Numbered from the stretch's first letter, positions 1-11,261 are shown. The stretch is DNA of 64,000 bases from Vanilla planifolia (GCA_023846275.1 JAIUJO010000294.1:456610-520609); one strand, 5' to 3'. The notes: generated by a model not told the origin, from the sequence alone. A program made the numbers and translations.

Positions 1-596
1 AAAAGTTATAACATGTATTACACGTAAACAAATTAAATAATATATAACATTTACTTATCTTAAAATATAAAACTACTTCAAGTTCAAATTATTTTATTAT
101 ATTACAATTTTTTAAAAGCTATTTTGACTATTAATTTAATATAATTTAATTGATACTTAAAAAATAATAATTAAAAAATTAATAATATAATTATTAAAAT
201 TTATTATCTTCATTTTGCATAACATAGACCATAAATGTAAAGAAAATTTAAGAATAAATTTTTTATTTTTTATTATTGATAAAGTAATGTTACTTTATTT
301 AAAAACTCCATAAGCCCAATATATATATATTATAAACATAAAGTAAATCAAATTTATAATAATTGATATATATTAATTTACTATGTGTTAAAAGATTTAA
401 AATTATCATTTTATTATAACATGGGATGTGTCATAATCATTATTGTGTAAAATTGTGAGTAATGTTGTAAACCTATTATAAAATATTAACAACTAAAATA
501 GTAATTATTAATAACCTCTTTCAATAATTTTTTTTAGCATAAAAAAATTAGTCAAATTAATTGTCAATCATTAAAAATTGAATTCTTTGAAAAAAA
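1..596. repeat. AT-rich spacer of an E monomer, left edge of the window
   Basis: This is the spacer between an off-window E block and the first A block. It resembles 13,010-13,420, 25,480-25,910 and 29,390-29,780, sharing an ataagaccat-like motif, an aatgttactttatttaaaa stretch and the catgtgatgtgtca motif. No gene is visible. Confidence 0.6.
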
Positions 597-713
597 TATG
601 CAACAAAAATAACTCTCAAGAAGCCACCTGTCCCAATAATACTCTTGCCAAAGAGTGCTTAACTTTGTAGTTACAATTACATCCCTTACTATGACGTTTG
701 TCTTGTCGCACAT
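597..713 (-). pseudogene. 5S rRNA-like block 1, type A
   Basis: The block runs from tgcaacaaaaataactctc to tcttgtcgcacat. The middle region actcttgccaaagagtgctt corresponds to 5S box A plus the intermediate element, and gccacctgtcccaa (623-636) to box C. The next block (type B) starts about 1.31 kb to the right. It is a decayed copy, and a functional 5S product is not expected. Confidence 0.7.
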
Positions 714-1094
714 ACATGCAAAAGATGTCATTTTAGTTATGTGATTATCGTTTTCATCATAATGAACTTTTTTTAAAATAGTCTAAATCTTATAGTACAT
801 GTACTATTTAAAAAAATTAAGCTTATTATACATATTATCATATATTCTGAAATCAACATTTCATTATATGAAATTAATAAAAAATAATCACATAAACTAT
901 TACTTTCAAAATTGATGATAATGATACAAAAGATTTTCTGTCAATACATTATCATTCTTATTAAAAAATTAAATTAGGTAAAAAATATGAACAAAAAATA
1001 TATAATTATTATTAATATTTTGTATTAAATTATGCAATATGAGATATTACATATATATAAATAATTTATTGACATAAGGATGATAGATTAGAAA

Positions 1095-1415
1095 GAAATC
1101 ATTATTCCATAAGAGAGAGAAAGTTTCAGATTAATAAGACTAAAATAAGTGAAAAATAATAATAGGGATAGATTGGACATTTTTTAGCAAGAAAGAGAAG
1201 AAAAAACATAAAGAAGATACAAAGAAAAAATAAAAAAGTGGAAGTGAGAGAAACAAGAAATTAAGGAAGAATAGAGGAATGACGCACCAAGAAAAATACT
1301 CGGATATAGGTTTCAAAGAGACAAAAAAGGGAATGATAATATGAGAGAGAAAAAAACTAAGTGAATTTAAAAGATAATGAGAAAAAAGTGAGAGAAATAA
1401 TTAAATGAAAGTTAA
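1095..1415 (+). repeat. GA-rich purine tract, A monomer
   Basis: A purine-biased run on the + strand with repeated gagaga, aaaagag and gaaagag words. It is one of about 25 equivalent tracts, one per monomer, all on the same strand. Confidence 0.75.
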
Positions 1416-1905
1416 ATCTTAAAGTTAAAACTTTTAATATTTATAAAAATATAATAGCTTATTCTTATATAATATTTAATATTAATGAAATACAAAAGTA
1501 TTTGGGATTTATTATGTTTTAGATAATTAAAAATATTCAAAAAATATTTAAATTGTTAATTTTGATTATTTTTTTTATCTCTAACACTCTATAATATAAT
1601 ATTTTTATATTTAAAAAATAAATGCAGAACGTATATATACTTTTATAAAAATAAATAAATTCTAATTTATGTTAATTTATATAACTTATTTTGTTAAATA
1701 TTTAACAAAATAAAAGTTATTTTTTTATTATATCAAATGATGTTTTGTATTTATTATTATATAAGTTAATAGCAATTTGTAAATTACTTTTAGAAAAAAT
1801 TATTTATTGTAATGGTATCCATGAAGTGTCATTTATAGCAATTATTTTATAGTATAAAGTTATAAAAGCTGATCATCATTTTTTAAAAGAATGCTATAAA
1901 AAATA

Positions 1906-2023
1906 AGTGCAACACTAGGCCCTTTAAATGGGTCACCCATCAAAATACTATTACCACCAAAGCAAGCTTAAACTGTGAGTTCTAACAAGATCAAACAATA
2001 AAATGCTTGTGTGGTTGAACATG
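1906..2023 (-). pseudogene. 5S rRNA-like block 2, type B
   Basis: The block begins gtgcaacactaggccc, carries gggtcacccatc for box C (1930-1941) and aagcaagcttaaactg for box A, and ends gtgtggttgaacatgc. It lies 1.31 kb from the A block on its left and 2.40 kb from the C block on its right, the long gap being filled by an L segment. Confidence 0.75.
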
Positions 2024-2367
2024 CATTCAAAAGAAAAATTATCATAGTTGTGTGAATGTTTTTTTGATGGTATTGAATCATTTCTAAAACTTCCCAAATT
2101 ATAAATGTTATAGACATTTAACAAAATTTTTCCCTGTTACATGTCATAATATATCATAATATAATTCATTTGTTTGAATAAACAATAAGTTTTAATAAAA
2201 TAAGCAACTCAAAACGAAAGTTTTTTCTATTATATTACATTTCTTATAAATTAAAATTAAATTACATAATAAATATTTATAATAAAATATATTTTGGCAA
2301 ATATATCACATATTAAACTACATAACATAAGATACTTCTTAAATATTTTTAATTGATGTGCTAAAAA

Positions 2368-2690
2368 GAAGATAAAAGAGTTAGAGATGGCAATTCTGTA
2401 AGAGAAAGAAAACCATGGATTGATAAAATCAAAATAGAGATGAAAGTAACAATTGCGATGGACGAGTGATGATTTATCTTAAAAAAGAAAAGAGAAAACA
2501 TAAATAAGATAAAATAAGTAAATAAATTATTAAAATAGAGAAAAAAAGAAAATATAAAGGGATAGAGAAGTGATACAAGCAATGAATAATATAAGAAGGT
2601 TGTGGATGAAGACAAAAATAAAGAAGTAATAATAAGAAAGGGAAGGAAGTGATGCAATTTGTAAAAGAGAAATATGAGAGAAAACAATTT
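2368..2690 (+). repeat. GA-rich purine tract, B monomer
   Basis: A purine-rich tract with gagaaagaaaaccatgg at its left side, the B-type signature also seen near 5,430, 27,535 and 31,610. Read on the minus strand it gives a long low-complexity frame rich in Phe, Leu and Ser, which is a composition artefact. Confidence 0.7.
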
Positions 2691-2699
2691 AATAAATTT

Positions 2700-4290
2700 T
2701 ACCAATTGGAAACATGTTTCCATGGTGAACTGTGACAGTTAATTGGAAATAACATCTGAAAATATTGTTCACATAATCAAATCCAAACATTACAATTTTT
2801 AATCGAGCAAACGATAACATCTCGATAAATAAAAACAAAAGTAAATTTTTCATTGGTTACTGTGGCGATAAATTTTAGAATTATAGGATTAAGAAGCACC
2901 AACTCATCACAAAAATTCTATATTGAATGATTATTGCCGCACACCATCTTACATCTGCAGTGCAAATTTTAGAATTATGGCATAAAGAAGCACTGGACTA
3001 TTATGGAAAATCACATTCAAGCAATTAAGATGACACATCATCTCAAAATTTTTAAAATTCTTTCAATCCTGTAATCGTCAAAGGCAACACGGGAATAGCT
3101 AGAAAAAACAATAGAACGTGAACCAAGGTTACAAAAACACCTATAAGGAGGCATGGACAATGCTGTTGAGCAATGTGGGACAAAACACACTAACTTTTCT
3201 ACATGGTGAATTTCTTAATTGTGAGAATATGGTGCACCATTTGATGGCACTTGTTACTAATCGAATGATCCCACAGTATCTTATCTTTCAAATTGCTAAT
3301 TCTTTTAGCTTTCCTATAGTGAAACGTTGCGATCGCACGATCTGTATTTCTTTTGTGGGCCAAGCTAAATACTACTATTAGATAGTGATTCTGGTCTAAT
3401 GGACCCGACCAATTTAATTTTTATAATTTCACAGAATTGATTGCATATGTCCAACTACTCAAGTCTAGTGATCTAATCATCTTTGGGCATTCTAATCGAA
3501 CGGTGACAATGCAACGGCTATTTTAGATAGTTTTTTGAGCCATAGGTGGGTTATCTATTTGTTTATTTCATAATTAAAATATTACAAAATTGCAAAAATT
3601 CTAATAGCTAAATTATGCGTTTTGGTAAGTGCTTTTAGCCTTCACAAGTTGTATATAAGTAGAAGACTTTTATAGAAAAATGATAATAAATGTGATCCTA
3701 AGAAAAAATGTTAAAGTTGTTTGTCGGTTGTTTCCCTTGTTATTCTCATACATTGCAGTGACACTCACTATAAATCTCTTGAAAATCCTTTCATTTTTAA
3801 GTCATCTAAGTTATTAATTTTCTTGATATTTAATTCGTTATATTAAGATATTTGTTCCTCTTTAATGGTTTCATGAAGCATAATATTTTAGTTTTATTGA
3901 TTTAGATTTTATGTCACTGGATGTTTATCTTTTTTTCCATTTTATTTTGTTTTAAGGATGTAGTAGCCAGTTTCATTTGTCACATTATAGGATCGTAGTT
4001 GTATGTCTCATTAATTTCTATGTTATGAGTACTTAGCCAACTCGTTTATTTGCAAACAGCTTATATTGTGTTGTGTTTGCATAGTTTTTTCTTGGGGTGG
4101 ACGTAGGCATGTTTTATATGCCAAACTACATAAGAATATATTATTTACATTTAATTACTTTTGATTTTTCAATTATGTGACTTATATAAAACTTAAGATG
4201 TTTTTAGTTTAAAAAAATTACTAAAAAATCACTTTTACATATTTAATAAATGTTATTTAAAATTGTTATAAATATTATACAAAAAAAGGA
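2700..4290 (+). repeat. L segment copy 1 (complete)
   Basis: A less AT-rich block between a B purine tract and a C-type 5S block. The left half contains a short direct repeat (attttagaattat followed by aagaagcac, near 2,875 and 2,968) and the module ctataaggag...agcaatgtgggacaaaacac (3,140-3,187). The right half begins near a TATA-like ttgtatataagtag (3,647-3,660). It carries the conserved gatcctaagaaaaaa word and, at 4,091-4,129, the ggtggacgtaggc hairpin. It ends in AT-rich DNA leading into the C block. Equivalent blocks are at 5,735, 21,235 and 31,925, with partial ones at 9,500 and 16,565. Its origin is unknown apart from the LTR-like right half. Confidence 0.75.
3640..4170 (+). mobile_element. 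LTR-like fossil, Ty1/copia-type end region (in L copy 1)
   Basis: From a TATA-like motif (3,647-3,660) through T-rich sequence to a hairpin-forming motif at 4,091-4,129, preceded by ttgtgttgtgtttgc. A ggtggacgtaggc arm paired with a gcc-aac-ac arm just before the LTR end is, to my knowledge, common in plant Ty1/copia LTRs. No primer-binding site or coding domain is visible next to it, so only an LTR-like part is present. It is a decayed relic repeated with the satellite. A host leader or unknown element is a real alternative. Confidence 0.4.
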
Positions 4291-4307
4291 GTGTTGTGGA
4301 AAAATAT

Positions 4308-4424
4308 TTGCAGCAGAAGATCTTCTCCAGAGGTGACCCATCCCAACAGTACTCTAACCCAAGCATGCTAAACTTTTGAGTTTTAATGGGACAGAGTTCT
4401 ATAATACTAGTGTGGTAACAAATA
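4308..4424 (-). pseudogene. 5S rRNA-like block 3, type C (well preserved)
   Basis: One of the clearest copies. Visible parts are aggtgacccatcccaa (box C, 4,331-4,346), agtactctaacccaagcatg (intermediate element and box A, 4,349-4,368), ttttgagttttaatggga and ctagtgtggtaaca. Read on the minus strand it matches plant 5S along nearly its full length. Directly right of it the monomer is cut short: sequence jumps near 4,495 to the end of an A-type purine tract, so the next 5S block is only 0.6 kb away. Confidence 0.85.
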
Positions 4425-4911
4425 CCTGCAAAAGATAAAAAATCATAGTTAAGTGATGAAATTTTTGAAAAAAGTGAAGCATTTTAAAAGGTATCTAAAT
4501 TAAAAAAGTGAGAGAATATGAGAAATATTGAACGAAAGTTAAAAAAGTTTAAAAAAATATTTTTGACTATTAATTTTTTATATTTTATTTCTAATATTTT
4601 ATAATATAATATTTATATATAAAAAAAATAAACAACACATATAAGCTATTATAAATATTAAGTAATTCTAATTTATTATATTTGATATAAGTTATTTTTC
4701 TAAATATTTAAAAAAATTAAAGTTTTTATTCTATTAAATCAAATGATGTGCCATATTTGTTATAATAAAAAATTGATACTAATTTTATGAAGTCATTCTA
4801 AAAAATTAATTATTACATTTGAAATTACAAACTGTCATCTGTAGTACTTTTCTACATTATAATGTTACAAAAATTAATCATCATTTGTTAAAATAAGTAT
4901 GCTAAGAAAAG

Positions 4912-5029
4912 TATGCGCAACATTGGGACCATTAGAAAGGTCACTCATTACATTACCACTCTCGCTCAAGCATGCATAACTTGTCAGTTCCAAAGAGATC
5001 CAATCCTAAAATCTCTTATGGTCGAACAT
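4912..5029 (-). pseudogene. 5S rRNA-like block 4, type B
   Basis: Starts tatgcgcaacattggga. Contains ctcgctcaagcatgcataac (box A side, 4,961-4,980) and agttccaaagagatccaat, and ends atggtcgaacatg. The right flank is B type and leads to a purine tract and L copy 2. Confidence 0.75.
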
Positions 5030-5399
5030 GTATTCATAACAAAAAATGTCGTAGTTTTGTGATTATTTTTTGAAAGGTAATGAACAATTTGTGAAATTTC
5101 CTAAATTATCAAGCTTATGCACTTTTAATAAAATTTATGCATGTTACATGTCACAATATATTACAATAAAACTATTATATTTAAATAAAATTAATAAAAA
5201 ATTACATAAGCTATGATTTTTAAAAAATTAAAAAAACTCTAAATAAAAGTTTCTTCTATTATGGTTCCTTTCTTGTAAATTAAAAATTAAATTATGTAGT
5301 TGATATTTATAATAAAACAAAAATTTGTGAAAAACATAACATATTAAAAAAAATTTCATGAGATATTTCCTAAATATGTTATATTTATGGGCTCAAATA

Positions 5400-5715
5400 G
5401 AGATAATAGTGTAAAAGATGATTATTACATACAAAAGAGAAAGTCATGGTTTAATAAAATCAAAATAAAGTGGAAAATAACAGTTGAGATGTACAAGAGA
5501 TGACCCAATTAAAAACAAAAGAAAAAGAGAACATAAATAAGATAAATAAAATAAATAAATGAGTGACTTAGAAAAAACAGAAAGGAGAAAGTGATAGAGA
5601 AGAGACAGAGACCATGAATAATATAAGGAGAACGAGAATGAAGAGAAAGAAAAAATTAATAATAAGAGAGAAAATAAAGTACTAGAACGTATTAAAGGAG
5701 AATAATTGAGAAACA
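5400..5715 (+). repeat. GA-rich purine tract, B monomer
   Basis: Same position in the monomer as 2,368-2,690, with the B-type gagaaagtcatggtttaa near its left end. The right end runs into the caataaaaacccgttaccac start of L copy 2. Confidence 0.7.
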
Positions 5716-5734
5716 AAATTTAATAAAAAAGGAC

Positions 5735-7455
5735 CAATAAAAACCCGTTACCACAGTGAAACAAGAAGGTTCATAGAAAATTACTTCTCAAAATAGTTAC
5801 ATACATAATCAAATCCAAACATTCCAATTTTTAATCCAACAGTTTATAACACCTCCATAAAGTCAACAAAACAAAAGAAAATTGGCCATTGGTTACTGAG
5901 GTAATTAATTCACCAACATAGCAAATGCAAGCCAACTAAATTAATCTGACGTATATAGCAGCAGCTAGCTGACTGAATTAATCAGAGTAGTTAGAAAATA
6001 CCTATAAGGAGAATCGAACAAGGTGAAGGAGCAATGAGGGACAAAAATGTCGTAGTTGACAAATTTTGAAATTGTGGGACTAAGAAGCATAGTCTAATTA
6101 TGAAAATTCGTGATCAAACGATCCACAAATTCTTTGAGCCGTCGTGTGGTTATTAAAGGTAACATGGCAATGACTAGCAAATAAAAACAAGTAGACATCT
6201 ACTGGGTTTACAAGAATACATATAAATAGTGACAAACAATACAGGTGAGCAATGTGGGACACAACACTCAAGTTTTTCTTCATTATGAATTTTGAATTGG
6301 AGAGTATGGTGCATGATCGGATTGCAAATTTTCACGATCAAATGATACCCTTAGAATTTTATCTTTCGAGATGCTAATTTTTATGCCATCCAATAATACC
6401 TTATTGCCATCGCACAGTTCGTATTTATTCCACAGGTGAACCTAAATGCTATCGTTAGATTATGATTCGAATCTAACAGACCAGACCCATTTCACTTTTA
6501 TAAAGGCACAAATTATATTGCATATGTTTGACCTCCCAATTTTTTACAAACTAACAGTCTCAAAGCCTTCCAATTGAACAGCGATTGCTAAAATCCTTTT
6601 TTTCTAGTTTTAAAAGTCGTTGGTGTGTCATTTAATTGTTTATTTCATAATTAAAATACAACAAAAATTGAAAAAATTCTAATAGCTAAATTGTGTTGCT
6701 TGTTAGTGATTTTAGCTTTTACAAATTCCATATAAATCAAAGATCTTTTTATGAAAATAAGAATAAAAATGTTTATGTGATCCTAAGAAAAAAAAAGTAA
6801 AGCCATTTGTTGCTTATTTCTCTTGTCGTTTTCATATGCAGTTGCGTCATTCACTTGTCAAACTGAAAAAATTCTTCTCATTGCCAAATCAAGTTATTAA
6901 TTTTCTTCATATTTAATTCAATTAAATAAGATACTTGTGCCTCTTTAATTATTTAAAAAGCACAAATTTTGGGTTTTATTGATTGAATTTTATGTTGCTG
7001 AATGTTTTTTTTTTCATTTTATTTTGTTGTTATGATGTAGTAGCCTATTTCGTTTATTTCATTATAAAATGAAGAAGTCTATCTCATTTGTTTCCTTGCC
7101 TATTTATAGGAGAAAGGTTTATATTGTGTTATGTTTGCCATGTTTTCTTAGGGTGGATGTAGGCTTGTTTTATAAGCTGAACAACTTAGAAATAAAATTT
7201 TACATTTTTAATTGTTGTTGATTTTTTAATTATATAACTCTAATAAAACTTATCATTTTTTTAAATTAAAATAATAATTTATATAAAATCACTTTCATAT
7301 ATTTGCTAAACATTATTAAAATTTATTATAAATAATTTTTTAATATATTTTGTTAATAAATAAAACTTTGATTCATACTAATTCACCTTACTCTTACTAA
7401 ACCTCACCTCAAACATCTTATAAAAAATAACTGTCTTTCAGTTGAAAAGGAGTGC
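5735..7455 (+). repeat. L segment copy 2 (complete, longest)
   Basis: Contains the duplicated module: aaaatacctataaggaga (about 5,997) and, about 215 bp on, gaatacatataaatagtg (6,213-6,230), each followed by a gcaatg-gggaca-aaaa stretch and a ttttgaaattg or ttttgaattgg word. The right half has ccatataaatcaaagat, gatcctaagaaaaaaaaa, and the hairpin motif at 7,147-7,185. The final 100 bases (tgattcatactaattcacct and cctcacctcaaacatc) are shared by all C-preceding L ends. Confidence 0.75.
6720..7220 (+). mobile_element. LTR-like fossil, Ty1/copia-type end region (in L copy 2)
   Basis: Same layout as 3,640-4,170: TATA-like word near 6,730, T-rich body, then gggtggatgtaggcttg with its pairing arm ataagctgaacaac (7,150-7,184). 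It is a decayed relic. The family call is from the hairpin only. Confidence 0.4.
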
Positions 7456-7467
7456 TATGAAAACAAA

Positions 7468-7586
7468 TGTGTAACATCAAGACTACTCAAAAGGTGACCC
7501 ATCGTAGTAAGACTTTAACCCAATGGCATTTACATTTCGAGTTTTTATGGGATTGAATGCTATAATCTTGGTGCGATCAGAAATAC
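7468..7586 (-). pseudogene. 5S rRNA-like block 5, type C
   Basis: Starts atgtgtaacatcaagac and contains aaggtgacccatc (box C) and gagtttttatgggattgaat, ending ttggtgcgatcagaaatac. Its end gtgcgatca is the closest in the window to the plant 5S beginning (read on the minus strand, tgatcgcac). Followed by a complete C monomer and then type D 1.26 kb away. Confidence 0.8.
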
Positions 7587-7879
7587 ATGCCAAAGATAAA
7601 AAAACATAGTTGAGTGATTGTCATTTTAAAAATAGTGAACCATTTATCATATTATATTATAATATTAATAAAATATTTGTAAAAAATAAATAAAACTTTA
7701 AATAAATTATTATTTTTTATAATATTGAAAGTAATACCTATTAATTCTTTCAATTATATTATCATTTTTAGTAATAAAAAATTAAATTACTTATATAAAA
7801 ATAAAAAATAAAATATATATTTATCATTAAAATTATATATTTTGTTATGAATCAAAAGGAATTTTATAAATATAAATAA

Positions 7880-8245
7880 TTCATGAGCAAAAAAAGAGAT
7901 AATAAAGATGAAGATAATTATTCTCTTAGAGAGAGAGAAAGTCATAGATTGACAATAGCAAAATATAGAAAAAATATTAATAAAAAGAGATAAGAGTTGA
8001 TTAAACAAAAAAATGGAAAAGAGAGAAAATAGAAAATATTGAAAGAATAAATCAAAAATAAAAAAAAGAAATGAGAAAGTAAAAAATGATATTGGTGAGA
8101 GAGAGCCTAAAAATATTCAAATATGGAGAATAGAGATACAAAAAAGAGAATGATAATAGGAGTGCGAAAAAAGAAAGAGAATTTGAGACACATTGAGATA
8201 AAGAGAAAAAAGTGACAAAAATCATTAAATAAAAGTTAAATCTAA
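7880..8245 (+). repeat. GA-rich purine tract, C monomer
   Basis: Purine-rich from ttcatgagcaaaaaaagaga to agagaaaaaagtgacaa. The C-type gagagcctaaaaatattca is in the middle (about 8,100) and recurs near 10,940, 14,125 and 17,372. Confidence 0.75.
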
Positions 8246-8729
8246 ATAATTAAACTTATAATATTTATAGAATATACAAATGAATTATATAATACTTAAT
8301 GATCTAAATAATAAAAAATAATTTTATTTGTATTATTATTTTAGAAAATAAAAAATATTTTAAAAAAATTATTTTTTATTAATAGAATTTTTTAAAAATT
8401 TAATATTCTATAATATTATATTTTTATTTTAAAAAATTCATTCTATAACTTATATTTACTATCATAAACATAAATTGGTTTTTCTTTATTATAATTAACA
8501 AAAGTTTTTCTACTTCATAAAATAAATTGAAGTTAATTTTTTATTATATAATATGACGTATCACGTTTATTATTATATTATATTAATAATAATATTATAA
8601 ATTTATTTTTTATAAAATTAATTGAAACATATAACTATAAACTATCATTTATAATAATTTATTATTATAAAAATAATAGTGTAATAAAAATTAACTATTA
8701 TTCATTAAAAAAAAAATTTTATGAAAAAA

Positions 8730-8846
8730 TATTAGTAATTGCAATTTTAAGATGTCACCTATCCCAACACTACGCTTGTCTAAACGTGCTTTAACTTTAT
8801 AGTTGCAATGATATCATGTGCTATAAGGCCACAGTGGTTGCACATA
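8730..8846 (-). pseudogene. 5S rRNA-like block 6, type D
   Basis: Contains gatgtcacctatcccaac (box C, 8,751-8,768), ctaaacgtgctttaacttt (box A) and gcaatgatatcatgtgctat, ending acagtggttgcacat. Diagnostic right flank aaagataatatttcaaagt. Confidence 0.75.
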
Positions 8847-9216
8847 TATTCAAAAGATAATATTTCAAAGTGGTATGATTATTTTTCTAAAGGTATTACC
8901 CCATTTCTAAAAGTTCTTAAATTATTAAGCACACCAACTTTTAAATAAAGTTTATTATTTTGATATATATTGAAATAGTTTAATGTGTTAATTTTTTATT
9001 TATATCAAATAAATAAAAAATTACATGAACTATCATTTTTCATAACATTGACACTAACACGAAAATATTTCTTCCATTATCTTAACATTCTTATAAATAA
9101 AAAAAATTAAATTATGTAATAAATATAAAAAATAATAGATATATATTTATAAAATATATTATATATAATATTATCTCATAGAAGAGATCTCTTAAATATT
9201 ATTTCTTATTGAGTTC

Positions 9217-9470
9217 AAAAGGAGATAATGGAGATGAAGATAACAATTTTTTAAAGAGAGAAAGTGATGAATTAATAAAATAAAAATAAATTGAAAAATA
9301 ATAATAGAAAGATATGAGAGATTATTTATTAAAGAAAAAAAGAAAAGAGAGAACACAAAAGAGATAGATATAATAAATAAAAGAAATAAAGAAACAAAAA
9401 TGACAAAAAGAGTTGGATAATAAAGAGGCCAATATGAGTGTAATAAGATAAAAACATGAAATAGCAAATA
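9217..9470 (+). repeat. GA-rich purine tract, D monomer
   Basis: Purine-rich, with the D-type agaggccaatatgagtgtaa (9,424-9,443). At its right end, near 9,475-9,520, the D monomer stops and the array jumps into the middle of an L segment, skipping E, A and B. Confidence 0.7.
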
Positions 9471-9499
9471 ATATAATTATTGCAAAATATTAATAAAAA

Positions 9500-10275
9500 C
9501 TACAAAGATTATGAATGCTTAATTTGATGTTTGGTAAGTTGTTTTAGCCTTTACATGTTGCATATACATAGAAACCTTTTTAAGAAAAAAAATAAAAATT
9601 TTTTATAATTCTTAGAAAAAAAATTAAAGAAGTTAGCATCTTGTTTCCCACGTTATTTTTATACACTGCTATGCCATTCAATCGTCGAACTTCTAAAAAT
9701 CCTGTCAATCTCAGATCAGCTAAGTTATTAATTTTCTTTGTATTTAATTAATTAATTGAGAGTATTATCCCTTTTGAATGGTCTCATGATGGATAAGATT
9801 TTTTCGTGCTGACATAGATTTTATGTCACTAAATGTTTTTCTTTTTTTCAATTTTTTTTTTGTTGTATGGATGTAGTATCATATTTCATTTATTTCATTA
9901 TAAGACCATTGTAGTCCAACTCATTTTTCTCTTTTCTTGTGAGAGCTTAGAAAACACATTTATTAGTAAAAGGCTTATATTGTGTTGTGATTTTGTATTT
10001 TTTTCTTGCGGTACGAGCAGTCTTCTTTTATAATGACAATTGATTTTTTAATTACTTAAATTTCATGAAACTAAATATTTTTAAAATTAAAAAGAAATTT
10101 TATAGAAAATCACTTTTATATATTTGTTAAACTTTATTTAAAATTTTTATAAATATTTTATTGAAATATTTTTAATAAATCAAACTTTGACTCATAGTAA
10201 TTCACCTCACTTTTGTTAAACCTCACCATAAAAATCTTATTCAAATTAATTATCTTTCATAAAAAAGTGGAATGC
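9500..10275 (+). repeat. L segment copy 3 (right half only)
   Basis: Starts with gtttggtaagttgtttta, equivalent to about 3,620 in copy 1, so only the LTR-like right half and the common tail (cctcacttttgttaaacct) are present. The hairpin region lies near 10,004-10,040 and is weakly preserved. It leads into a C-type 5S block as in the complete copies. Confidence 0.7.
9520..10060 (+). mobile_element. LTR-like fossil, Ty1/copia-type end region (in L copy 3)
   Basis: Third instance of the same relic, recognised by alignment by eye to the copies at 3,640 and 6,720 (catatacatagaaacc, aatttcatttatttcattataag-like body). It is heavily decayed. Confidence 0.3.
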
Positions 10276-10285
10276 TTCAAAAAAA

Positions 10286-10405
10286 TATCTCAAACATGAA
10301 GACTTCTCAATAGGTGACACATCCCAATAGTACTCTAACCCAAGCATGCTTCAATTTTGAGGTCTAATTTGATAAATTGCTATAATGCTAGTGTAGTAAC
10401 AAATA
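10286..10405 (-). pseudogene. 5S rRNA-like block 7, type C (well preserved)
   Basis: Contains catgaagacttctcaatagg, acacatcccaatagtactct and aacccaagcatgcttcaatt in unbroken succession, then gctataatgctagtgtagta. With blocks 3 and 16 it is among the best evidence that the family is 5S-derived. Confidence 0.85.
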
Positions 10406-10764
10406 TATGCAAAAGATAAAAAATTGTAGTCGAGGTATTATTGCTTTTCAAAAATAATTATCTATTTTAAATAGTTTTCTAAACAAATAACTAAATCTAC
10501 TAAAATTTTTTATATGCTTATTATATCAATCATACTATATTGTAATATTAATATAATTTTTTTATAAACAAATAAATATTTTATATTGACTATTATGTCT
10601 TAAAAAGTAGACCTTAAAACAAATAAATTTCCTACTTTATATTACCCATCTTACTATTAAAAAATTAAATTACGTATTAAATATAAAGAATAAAATATAT
10701 ATTTCTCATAAATATTATATATTAGTTTATGAAACAAAGGCATTTTTAAAAAATTAATAATTGA

Positions 10765-11080
10765 TAGCCAGAAAAAAAAATAAAGAATATAAAGATAATT
10801 ATTCTCTCTGGGAGAGAGTCACGAATTGATAAGAGCAAAATAAAGAAAAAATTATAATAAAGAGAGAAGAGAGATAATTGAATAAAGAGAAAAAATGAAA
10901 AAGAAAGAAATGAGAAAGTAAAAAAGGATAGTGGTCAAAGAGAGACCAAAAAATATTCATATATAGAGAATAAATAGGCAAATAAGAGAATGATAATAGT
11001 GGATAGTAGAAAGAAAGAGAATTTGGCACACTTCCACAAAAAGAGAAAAAAGTGACAAAAATATTAAAATAAAAGTTAAA
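10765..11080 (+). repeat. GA-rich purine tract, C monomer
   Basis: Purine-rich with gaaaaaatgaaaaagaaaga and the C-type gagagaccaaaaaatattca (10,939-10,958). Confidence 0.75.
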
Positions 11081-11261
11081 TCTAAATAATTAAAATTATA
11101 ATATTTATATAATATAATAAGTGAGTCATATATAGCACTTAATATTGTTACATTATAAAAAATAATTTTAAGCTTATTATTATTTTTTAAAATTACAAAT
11201 ATTTAAAAAAAATTACTTTTTATAAAATATAAATATTTTATTTTTTTAACATAATATTTAT

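Noticed and set aside
3118-3381. Plus-strand open frame of 87 codons in the L segment
   Set aside because: The equivalent region in the L copies at 5,735, 21,235 and 31,925 does not keep the same frame over its length, and no domain is visible.
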